DNA of 64,000 bases from Dermatophagoides farinae (lineage: Eukaryota > Arthropoda > Arachnida > Sarcoptiformes > Pyroglyphidae), in contig NC_134686.1 of assembly GCF_024713945.1 (NCBI RefSeq), positions 1,512,001 through 1,576,000 of the forward strand, written 5' to 3'. This document shows positions 43,801 to 51,389 of the stretch, piece by piece. The notes below the pieces were generated by a model. That model saw nothing but the letters and a program-made list of their open reading frames with translations. It was not told the DNA's origin and made no database searches. How positions within the stretch are numbered: the first letter of the stretch is position 1; the number at the start of each line of letters is the position of its first letter. The translations under genes and the position numbers were made by a program.

Positions 43801-44880
43801 TCTTCTTCATTAGCTATTCATATTATTAACACAGACAACTAGTCTCACTAGTGAGTGAGACTAGTTCATTCCACTATTGGATACCCGGGAACCATTATCC
43901 TGGCGGTGGACATTCATTCATTCATTCTTTGGTTTGGGTTCTGGTTTGCAAGGAAAAAAAATGAATGAATTATTGATGATTGTCACGTGCCGCGTTGTAT
44001 GATATGCTTCTCTCTCTCGTTACTTTCAATTCTGATCCAGCAATTTGTATTGAGAAAAAAAAATTGGCGTTGATCATACATCTAAAGATATTTGATGAAT
44101 GATTCGATTGTCGTTGTTATCGATGATGATGATGATGATGATGATAATAAATGTCAAGATTATTTGACACCTTATGGAGACAATAACAGTTTTGTTTCCT
44201 GATTTTTCGCCCCCTTTTTCATAACTTCATTTCATTTTAAATTCTCAAGTTAAGAATGAAAAATTTCCGGTCAAATTTTTTTTTTCGTTCCAAGCAATTG
44301 CATTCTACACAAGCATCCGTTTCAGCATAGATTTCAATTATCATCATCTGAATTATGAATCAAATGACAAAGAAAAAAAAAAAAAAATAAAGAAAAATGA
44401 AAATGAAAATGAAATTTTAAAACAAAAGGAAATATGAATCGTTCCACTGAATAGAAACATTATTTCAATCAATGGAAAGGAAACAAACGAGGAAAAACCA
44501 AGATTTTTTTTTCTCCAAACGAAATCAATCGAGTTGAAGATTATGACAGCAGCATTTGAGCTATTTGGGGTATGTAGACAAAATCGATCCATCATTTTTT
44601 TTTTTGCTCACTATAAATGACAGTGTATTTTTTTCCTCATCTTCTGCCAATATCATTTCATTAGTTTAATGCAAAATATGAAATCATAAATGATTCGAAA
44701 ATTTTGTTTCATTTTTTTTTTGCCATATTCAATTTCAATTTCAATTTGTATTTCCGTTTCAATTTTAAATTTTTCTCTGTTTCTTTTCTTTTGTCTGTCG
44801 TTTCGTTTCGTTATATATGTGTGTGTGTATTCGATTCGATTCTCGAGAATTCGAGATGACTTTTTTTCTGTGTGTAATTC

Positions 44881-44921
<41 letters not shown>

Positions 44922-47900
44922 CTAAACAACAGACATACACAAATATAATATGTCGCAAAAAAATGCCATAAAATTCTGGTCATGTTTTCTCATTGTTTTG
45001 GACCATGACTTGATGATGATGATGATGATGTCATGATCGTGATGATGATGGTGATGGCAACTCATTTACACTTTTGCTGTAATATTCATTTAGCTTTTTC
45101 ATCATCATCATCATTGTCGTCGTTATTTGCGAAAAAAAAAACTTTTTATATTGCAATGGCAATTTTCATTGAATCTTTGATGATGATGATGATGGCGATG
45201 ATGGCGATCCTCCCTTAGCTATCAATTGTTTGGTTAAATTGTTACCCATTTTTTTTCTCTGTCTGGTTGTTGTTGTTGTTGTTCTCTTGTTGTGTTTTAG
45301 ATCGATTCATCTGTTTGGTGTTGGTGTTATGTCATCATCGTCACTTATTAACATATCGATGTCGTAAAAGTTTTTTTTCTTTGTTTTGTTTTGTTTGGTT
45401 TGGTTTGTCACACAAAAACATACGAGTTATAAAACATTACAAAAAAAAAAAAAAAAAATATTACTATGGGGCTAAAATGACATCTCGCTTCAGCTAAACT
45501 GATCCAAAGTCATTCGAATTTCGAATCTTTCCAATCAATCGTTTCATAGTATCATTGTTTGTATGTTTGAATGGCCAATAAAATCAATATAATATATCAG
45601 TCTCTCGTTCTTGCCACGTTTTTATTCGATGAATGAACGGATTAAATACACGCACACACACAACGCACAAAAAAAATGACCATGTGTGTTAATGATACTC
45701 ATTTATCGGAGAGAGAGAAACTGAAAATCAAAAGAAAATGTCATTACTTTAATTGGTTTTCATTTTCGATCCAAATGAAAAAAAAGAACAGGAAAAAACC
45801 GATGATGAAATTTGCTTTAACATCTTCTTCTTCTTCATGTTTTTTTTTGTCTCCATTTGATTAAATTTTCTTGAATTGATTTTCGATTTCTTCATCCTAC
45901 TTCCCCTAATCATGTAGCAAGAACAGAAAATATTTACACTGTAAATCCCTTATTTTTTTTCAACAAATTGTCAAAAAAAAAAAATTCCATATCTCTGCGT
46001 TGGCTCTCTGCGTTATTCTTCTTCTTCTTTTTTTGCGATTGGGATTTATCATTATTTTTGTTGTTGTTGTTGTTGTTGTTGATTTGATTTACATTTCAAA
46101 ATTCTTGACTCAATTTTAGATGATCAATTCATTTGACAGAAAAAAAGAGACAATTTTTTTTTTACTTAAATTCAATTCACTTTTCACTGTGGATTTGATC
46201 CAGTGAATGAATGAATGAATGAAAAAATGTCCACCAATACACTAGCTTAACACAGAATAAATGTGTGTGTGTGTTCAGTAATTCAATCAACGTTATGTTA
46301 CTAAAATCGATCCAAAAATCGACACAATTTTACGAACCATTTGTGTAAAATGTGAAAAAAAAGATAGAACCAAATGAAAAATGGCCAATACTCAACACCA
46401 ACCAACCAAACTTTGGTTGGCTTTGATTTTATTTTTTTTTTTATTTCTTTTCAAAATTCTTGTCCCATTGTCATTGTAAAACTTTTTATCGTCCGTCGTC
46501 GTTTTTGTTGTTGTTGTTTGTTGTTGTTGTTGTTGTAATTTTCATCAATCGTGGACAATAAAACAAATTCTTTTCACTTTTTTTTCAATTTTCAATTTTT
46601 TTTTATTGAGACAAATTATTAAATTTATTATTTTCTACACAATTTTTGGAAAAATCGATCGATCGAACGATCGAACGAATTTTTTTTTTCATTTTATGTT
46701 TGTTTTGTTAATCCAAAAAATCAGATGTCAGCACTTGCATTCGGAAAAACGTTCCATTCATGTTTCAATTTCATTCACACTAGACAACTCTACCCGGACA
46801 ATAAATGATTCAATGGACATCGCCCTTTACTATTTGTGTTTGCGCGCAATGATCCAAAATAATACACACACATATACACATAACGCCCGGATTTTTTTTT
46901 ACAACTCATGCGTCATGTCCTCCCTCAATTGCAATTGTATTCTTCTTTTGTTAAGAGCTTGGTTATATTAAATAAAAAATGAACATCATTTTCACCATTG
47001 TTGTAAAGAAATCCTAATGACAGGAAATTCTTAACATTGAAATTTTGGCTTCCAGTTTGTGTGTGTGTGTGTGTGTGTGTAATAATCTGTTCTTTTCAAC
47101 ATGGCGATTTTTAAACAATTGATACATTTCATCATTTTGTTTACATTATTCACTGTGGTTCATTTTAATAGTATAATGGCTTTTGAACAAATAAATTCTC
47201 CATTGTTTAATATGGAAAATTTCAATATTTCTACCATAAAATTGCTCAACAATATGACACAATTATTGGCGCTTTCGCATAATAATAGGTTTTTTTATAT
47301 TGAGTTCACTTGATTAATTTTGCTAATTTTTTTTTGTTCCAATTGAACAGTTTTGCCATTCCAAATATTGATTCAAAAGAATTATTATTAGATGGTCCAG
47401 GCATGTGTCAACCATATCGTGGTTCAGCTTGTTCACAATTTCTACAGAATCGTACCATTTATGTTCGTAATGAATATTGGCAACAAATTATGGATAATAA
47501 ATTATTGGCTGCATTCAATGTTATTGTACATTCACCAGATGTATCATTACAATGTCATCGTTATGCAATATCATCGCTTTGTTTTCATGTATTTTCATTA
47601 TGTGATGATACATTTCCACATCCACATCCACGAAAGGTATGTTATTAATTAATTAATTTGAATTCAATTGAAATAAGAAAAAACAATTATTTCCAGGTCT
47701 GTCGTGATGAATGTGAAATGTTGGAGAATAATATTTGTCATATGGAATATGCAATCGCCAAAAAACATCCATTGATTGGTCATCAGGATATTTTACCAGA
47801 ATGTGATGATCTACCATCGATTGGTTCTCATGAAGGTCAACGTTGTGTACGTCTTGGTATTCCGAATACAATGCCAGTAGCTCATGGTTTGTAATTTGTT

Positions 47901-50214
47901 GTTGTTAAACATAATCATTTCTAATTCATGATTTTTTTCGACAATAACAATCAATAGATCATAATTGTTACAATGATCGTGGTCAATCATATCGTGGAAC
48001 AGCTTCGCAAACACAATCCGGAGCCAAATGTTTATATTGGAGTCAGCAAATTTTTTTACGTACATCTGAATATCCTGAACTTACTGGCCATAATTATTGT
48101 CGTAATCCGGGTGGCCGTGAAGAACAGCCATGGTGTTATGTACATGATTTTCGTAAAGAATTTTGTGACATACCCAAATGTTTTGATCAATATTTATGGT
48201 TTTATATAATTTCACCGGTCGTTTGTGCGTTGATATTATTCATTGTTTTGGTCTGTGTATGTTGTATACGACGACGAAGAATTGTTGCACGAAGGAATCG
48301 AGCATTACTTGAAGATCATCATCATAAACATACGATTCTGGCCGGTTCAAATTCATTGAATGGAAAATTGAATGGATTTCTTAATGGTGGTGGTACCAAT
48401 GTTGGCCTATTAAGTTCATTCAATAGTAGTACTGGTGCACCAACTAAATCAAATGGTGTAACAACTTCGTTAACATCGAATAGTAGCTGTAGTAATAATA
48501 GTAATAATAATAATAATCAAATGAATCGAAGTCTCCGTGGATATAATATTGAACATGGTGGAAATAGTGTCGAAATGAATGCATTATTACCACAAAGTCA
48601 TTATAATCAAAGTCAACATAGTCATCCGAATACTGGTGATATTCAACATCCAATTTCAAGTTCATCATCATCAAATGGATCTTCAAGTGGTGGTGGTCGT
48701 GTCCATTCTGGCCGAACACCGACTGAATATCCAATGTCTACTATTCGTTTCATACAAGAATTAGGTGAAGGTGCATTTGGAAAAGTTTATCGTGGTGAAT
48801 TATTGATGACCAATGGTGGTCCATTGATTGTACCGATAGCCATAAAAACATTGAAAGAAAATTCTTCATTAAAAACTAAACAAGATTTTCGTCGTGAAGC
48901 CGATTTAATGGCCGAATTACAACATCCAAATATTGTTTGTTTGTTGGGTGTTTGTTTTCAAGAAGAACCAATGTGTATGCTTTTTGAATATATGAGAAAA
49001 GGTGATCTACATGAATATTTAGTTATCCATGGACCTAATGCACCGGTAACTGATATCACTGTTGATCCATCGGAAATATTGGACATTTCGGATTGTCTTC
49101 ATATTGCCACACAAATTGCAGCTGGTATGGAATATTTATCTGGACATCATTATGTACATCGAGATTTAGCCGCTAGAAATTGTTTAGTTGGTGAACATTT
49201 GACTGTAAAAATTTCTGATTTCGGATTATCACGAGATATCTATTCAAGTGATTATTATCGTGTTCAATCAAAATCATTGCTGCCTGTTCGGTAAGCTTTT
49301 TTTTCTCAAATTTTCATTACTATAATTAATCCATTCTTTTTTTTACTGATAGTTGGATGCCAGCTGAAAGTTGTCTTTATGGACGTTTCACAACCGAAAG
49401 TGATGTATGGTCATTTGGTGTCGTACTTTGGGAAATATTCTGTTTCGGTCAACAACCATATTCAGGTTATTCAAATACAGAAGTAATCGAAATGGTTAGA
49501 TCACGACAATTATTACCATGTCCATCTGGTTGTCCACAACATATCTATGCTATGATGTTAGAATGTTGGCAAGAGACACCAAATCAGCGACCAGCATTTC
49601 ATGATCTTCACAGTCGTCTTCGTTCATGGGAAGCTGTACATGCACGAGATGGCCGTGATAAAATGAACAATAATAATACACAATCACAATCGACAAATCC
49701 GAATTGCCGATCAGGATTAGGATCGGTTAGACATTACAATAGTAGCAGTGGTGGTAGCTGTGGTGCTGTCGCCTATCAAACAACAATGTTGACAGATAAT
49801 GCGATACCATCATCACCATTATTGACGAATAATAAACAATCATTACCATTGCCACCACCACCACCACCTCAAGTTCCTCCTCCATCAACCAATGGTCAAT
49901 TATCGATGTTTTCATCATCAAATAATAATAATAATAATAATATTCGCCCAAATGCCAATCTATTCAATGGTGGTGGAACCTTTACACCTGCTACCGTCCA
50001 ATATAGTCAACAAGGTGTTTTCCTAAATGGTGATCCTATACATACTGGCCCACATCTACATCATCATCATCATTTACAGCAACAATATCAATTTAGTTCA
50101 GCTAATTCAGCTAGCTCAAATTCGATTGCTGCCCAAGGATCTGGTTCACGGCCACAAACACCATCAACAGCTCCACGTGCCAACAAAATGCCCACATTAT
50201 TGGGACATTGTTAA
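25319..50214 (+). CDS. Ror: Ror receptor tyrosine kinase (gene span, 5' end of long form not found)
   Basis: Single-pass receptor tyrosine kinase of the ROR family, a Wnt/Frizzled-type receptor of the plasma membrane. Exons by splice sites and phase: 25319-25427, 25516-25568, 25647-25955, 26033-26102, 47351-47636, 47697-47886, 47958-49290, 49353-50214; all junctions are GT-AG and keep frame. Order of domains: acidic linker, Ig C2, Frizzled cysteine-rich domain (10 Cys), Kringle (6 Cys), transmembrane helix, about 150-residue Ser/Asn/Gly-rich juxtamembrane stretch, tyrosine kinase, low-complexity tail ending LLGHC. Seen part is about 1070 residues. The first listed exon opens in mid-codon (one base carried over), so a signal-peptide exon must lie further 5'; I could not find it in 1-25318. 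The Ig-Frizzled-Kringle-kinase order is diagnostic of ROR; insect Ror/Nrk genes are recalled to lack the Ig domain. An alternative first exon lies at 47101-47288. Very sure of family; exon ends are read by eye. Confidence 0.93.
25516..25568 (+). CDS. Ror: Ror exon: linker
   Basis: Small 53-bp exon between acceptor aaacag and donor gtaata. It completes the split Tyr codon of the previous exon and continues the acidic linker (DDNEHSSTPPTPN), with a possible N-glycosylation site NIS, and ends with one base of a Gly codon. Confidence 0.78.
25647..25955 (+). CDS. Ror: Ror exon: Ig C2 domain
   Basis: Encodes the immunoglobulin domain. The first Ig cysteine is in LKCEFSG, the core Trp in VFWYKNEAPI and the second cysteine in DSGYYKCEATNG, closely following the vertebrate ROR pattern (ATNG followed by TGVL). 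One N-glycosylation site NLT is present near the start. Acceptor tcatag, donor gtaagt; the exon ends with one base of a Tyr codon. Confidence 0.92.
26033..26102 (+). CDS. Ror: Ror exon: linker between Ig and Frizzled domains
   Basis: A 70-bp exon of Asn/Ser-rich linker ending in phase 2 (AG carried over). That phase joins exactly to the T that opens the Frizzled exon at 47351, 21 kb downstream, to give a Ser codon. Acceptor tatag, donor gtaggt. Confidence 0.78.
26343..26985 (-). CDS. Unrecognised nested gene with two frameshifts; tail-anchored product
   Basis: Lies antisense in the 21-kb Ror intron. Start ATG at 26985; the frame is open through an acidic N-terminus (MEEKKSVSVTKSKT, then a stretch with VEYEIEVDDELMEQL) to about 26740. 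Open reading then continues in a second frame (about 26735-26545, with SYIERYQEMDFSDEYDDF) and in a third frame from about 26540 to TAA at 26343-26345. Each switch is at a trinucleotide repeat that lacks one base. With those two bases the gene would be one exon of about 214 residues with two poly-Thr tracts. The end has a hydrophobic helix (FETVFAFCFYLILIIIELF) ten residues from a basic C-terminus, so a tail-anchored membrane protein is inferred. I do not recognise a family. It may be a young pseudogene, a gene with assembly errors, or a retrocopy; no introns are seen. Confidence 0.55.
27039..27045 (-). promoter_or_regulatory. TATA-like box of the nested gene
   Basis: TATATAA on the minus strand, 54 bp upstream of the start codon at 26985. 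A start of transcription 25-30 bp downstream would leave a short 5' UTR made of a (CAAT)n-like repeat. In such AT-rich DNA the motif alone is weak evidence. Confidence 0.35.
28106..28131. repeat. (TTAA)6 repeat
   Basis: Tetranucleotide repeat in the Ror intron; self-complementary unit. Confidence 0.85.
30801..30829. repeat. (GA)n microsatellite
   Basis: Fourteen GA units in the Ror intron. Confidence 0.88.
30933..30973. repeat. (AC)n-(GT)n compound repeat
   Basis: A short AC run turns directly into sixteen GT units, so the two halves are complementary and can fold back. Confidence 0.85.
36753..36770. repeat. Perfect 18-bp palindrome
   Basis: AAATTCTAATTAGAATTT equals its reverse complement. 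Confidence 0.85.
37802..37836. repeat. 35-base T tract
   Basis: The longest homopolymer of the window, close to another run of about 19 T at 37751-37769. Confidence 0.85.
39262..39289. repeat. 28-base A tract
   Basis: Uninterrupted A run in the Ror intron. No retrocopy-like gene or target-site duplication is seen beside it. Confidence 0.85.
41546..41569 (+). other. G-rich tract
   Basis: Eight G followed by GG, GG, GGG and GG groups in otherwise AT-rich DNA; a possible four-stranded structure. Confidence 0.5.
43837..43866. repeat. Perfect inverted repeat, 13-bp arms
   Basis: AACTAGTCTCACT at 43837-43849 and its exact complement at 43854-43866, with a 4-base loop AGTG. Confidence 0.88.
44885..44919. 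repeat. (TG)17 microsatellite
   Basis: Uninterrupted TG repeat in the Ror intron. Confidence 0.9.
47101..47288 (+). CDS. Ror: Ror alternative first exon with signal peptide
   Basis: Starts at ATG in a good context (AAC before, G after), with an in-frame TAA 18 bases upstream, so it is a genuine 5' coding end rather than an internal exon. The first 27 residues look like a secretory signal: MAIFKQ, then a hydrophobic core LIHFIILFTLFTVV, then a cleavage-like SIMA. The rest is Asn-rich with two glycosylation sites (NIS, NMT). It ends in phase 2 (AG) at a gt donor (gttttt, weak) and joins in frame to the Frizzled exon only 62 bp downstream. Spliced this way the receptor has 952 residues and no Ig domain. 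No upstream acceptor or TATA box is clear. It could instead be chance coding potential, but phase, signal peptide and position argue for use. Confidence 0.68.
47351..47636 (+). CDS. Ror: Ror exon: Frizzled domain, first half
   Basis: Encodes the first five cysteines of the Frizzled cysteine-rich domain. The landmark is GMCQPYRGSACSQFLQNRTI, near-identical in layout to vertebrate ROR. NRT is a predicted glycosylation site. Acceptor attgaacag, donor gtatgt after HPRK, phase 0. Confidence 0.95.
47697..47886 (+). CDS. Ror: Ror exon: Frizzled domain, second half
   Basis: Carries the last five Frizzled cysteines, from VCRDECEMLENNIC to QRCVRLGIPN. Acceptor tttccag and donor gtttgt; the exon ends in phase 1, one base of an Asp codon. 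Confidence 0.94.
47958..49290 (+). CDS. Ror: Ror exon: Kringle, membrane helix, juxtamembrane region, kinase N-lobe to activation loop
   Basis: A large 1333-bp exon. Kringle domain with six cysteines (HNCYNDRG to CDIPKC), then a helix (FYIISPVVCALILFIVLVC) and stop-transfer IRRRR, then a low-complexity juxtamembrane stretch with poly-Asn and poly-Ser. Kinase motifs: Gly loop GEGAFGKV from 48764, catalytic Lys in IAIKTL near 48845, HRDLAARN at 49157-49180, DFG at 49217-49225, and activation-loop tyrosines YSSDYYR. The exon ends inside the activation segment (SLLPVR) at donor gtaagc. Confidence 0.96.
49353..50214 (+). CDS. Ror: Ror exon: kinase C-lobe and cytoplasmic tail
   Basis: Continues WMPAES, DVWSFGVVLWEIF, QQPYSGYSN and the final kinase helix (RLRSWE). 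The tail of about 190 residues is low complexity: poly-Asn, PPPPPP, poly-His, Ser-rich, ending MPTLLGHC before TAA. Acceptor ctgatag after a 62-bp intron. The tail tracts are encoded by the same trinucleotide repeats that fill the noncoding DNA. Confidence 0.96.
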
Positions 50215-50653
50215 ATAGAGTAGCCCCCCCCGCCCCAAAAAAAAAAAATGAAAATATTATATGGATCTTCATTCATCCACTATCTTTCTCCTCAATGAGC
50301 TTAATTCTTTTTCCCTTTTTTATTATTATTATTATGATATACGAATTGTAACATTTTTTTTGTTGGTTTTTACAATTTTTTTTTTATAAATTTTTTTTTT
50401 TTTTTTGGAAAATTATTTATCCTATAAATCATGTTTCATCTCATGGAACTGTTGTACATATATAAAATTCATCGATTTTTTTTTGCTACTAATTGACCTT
50501 TCAATCTTCTTATTTTTTTGTGACAATTCCTGTACATGGTTTTTTTCCTTTTTTTTGGAATAATTTCAATTTTGTAATCATTCACATTCATTCTTTTACT
50601 ATTTATATATAAACGAATATATAAAAAAATTATCATCAATTACTTGAAATAAA
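50215..50653 (+). other. Ror 3' UTR
   Basis: About 440 bp from the stop to the first AATAAA. It opens with an unusual C-tract (eight C, G, four C) at 50224-50236 directly followed by a run of A, then T-rich sequence. No coding potential is seen. Confidence 0.55.
50648..50653 (+). promoter_or_regulatory. Predicted poly(A) signal of Ror
   Basis: AATAAA, the first canonical signal after the Ror stop, followed by T/G-rich sequence. It lies about 85 bp from the opposing Ubc9 signal. Confidence 0.5.
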
Positions 50654-50736
50654 TGGTATATGTGTTTATATCTCAATTGCCACGACAATTTGATCATCAA
50701 AAAAATTGTAATGGATCACAATTGTGATATGTGAAT
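50654..50736. other. Gap between convergent poly(A) signals
   Basis: Eighty-three AT-rich bases between the predicted 3' ends of Ror and Ubc9. No other feature is seen. Confidence 0.5.
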
Positions 50737-50742
50737 TTTATT
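50737..50742 (-). promoter_or_regulatory. Predicted poly(A) signal of Ubc9
   Basis: TTTATT on the plus strand reads AATAAA on the Ubc9 strand, about 100 nt beyond the Ubc9 stop codon, a normal distance. Confidence 0.55.
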
Positions 50743-50840
50743 TACATTGCATCATATTTTCATTTTTACATGTAATAATATGGGTAATACAAATTTTTTT
50801 TTCGAAGAAAAAAACAAATGAATCACAATCAATCAATCAA

Positions 50841-51254
50841 TCAATCGGTGGCTATAAATTTTTTCGCTTGTTCAATAATCTGTTCGATATAATTTTGTTT
50901 GTTTTTAACATATACTTCATATGCTAATAAATTAGCTGGATCATAGATATTCGGTTCGTTTAATAAATCTTGTATGCCAATCAGAATTTCACGTATGGTT
51001 GTTGATGGACGCCAACCATTTTCTGGATTCAATATGGAAAGACAAACTTGACCATCCAACCAAATGTTTGGATGAAATATTGGTGGATCAAATTGACAAA
51101 CGGGTGGTTTCAATGGATAACCAGTATTGAATTTAATTTTCAATTTAAATTTTCCATTTTCCCATGGTGTATCCGGTTTTCCTGGTATCGAACAATTCCA
51201 TATCATTAGATTAAGACTTCCATCGGGATTTTTAACAGGTTTAGCTTCAAAACC
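50841..51254 (-). CDS. Ubc9: Ubc9 exon 2
   Basis: Starts after acceptor gttaaaag with GFEAKPVKNPDG and runs to the stop after KKFIATD. Holds the whole catalytic core including Cys93. Confidence 0.93.
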   Translation of the reverse strand, partial: GFEAKPVKNPDGSLNLMIWNCSIPGKPDTPWENGKFKLKIKFNTGYPLKPPVCQFDPPIFHPNIWLDGQVCLSILNPENGWRPSTTIREILIGIQDLLNEPNIYDPANLLAYEVYVKNKQNYIEQIIEQAKKFIATD

Positions 51255-51389
51255 CTTTTAACAATGAAATTTGAAATTGGAAATTAAAAAAAATTAAAAA
51301 TTGTTCATATTATTTTTATTTACGTATGGATGATCCTTGCGCCATGATTTTCGTTCTTCAGACAATCTTGTCATTGCTAATTGATCCAT
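50841..51389 (-). CDS. Ubc9: SUMO-conjugating enzyme Ubc9 (gene span)
   Basis: E2 enzyme that takes SUMO from the E1 and passes it to lysines of target proteins, in nucleus and cytoplasm. Two exons, 51324-51389 and 50841-51254, joined in frame across a 69-bp intron to give 159 residues (human UBC9 is 158). The N-terminal helix keeps RLSEERKSWRKDHP, whose Arg13, Arg17 and His20 bind SUMO non-covalently. The HPN motif is at residues 83-85 and the catalytic Cys93 is in QVCLSIL. LLNEPN and DPA are conserved. It differs from usual Ubc9 at several substrate-contact positions (Trp87, Glu100, Asn101, Tyr126). It could be a paralogue rather than the only Ubc9, but the N-terminal helix and the spacing of the loop after the Cys exclude ordinary ubiquitin E2s. 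Confidence 0.92.
51324..51389 (-). CDS. Ubc9: Ubc9 exon 1
   Basis: Start ATG at 51389. Twenty-two codons for the N-terminal helix, ending DHPY at donor gtaaat. The in-frame sequence further upstream is AT-rich and not Ubc9-like, so this ATG is the natural start. Confidence 0.9.

Larger units (their letters stand above)
26103..47350 (+). other. 21-kb Ror intron
   Basis: Intron between the Ig-side and Frizzled-side exons, more than 200 times longer than the neighbouring introns (60-88 bp). It contains the nested minus-strand gene (26343-26985), the alternative first exon (47101-47288) and otherwise microsatellites, homopolymers and a few palindromes. No further coding exon is recognised. Confidence 0.75.

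Noticed and set aside
46606-46971. 121-codon open frame just upstream of the alternative Ror exon
   Set aside because: Ends well before 47101, contains repeat-coded strings, and no donor links it to the gene.
48444-48734. Minus-strand open frame across the Ror juxtamembrane exon
   Set aside because: Poly-Tyr and His/Asp strings are the antisense shadow of poly-Asn and Ser-rich Ror coding sequence.
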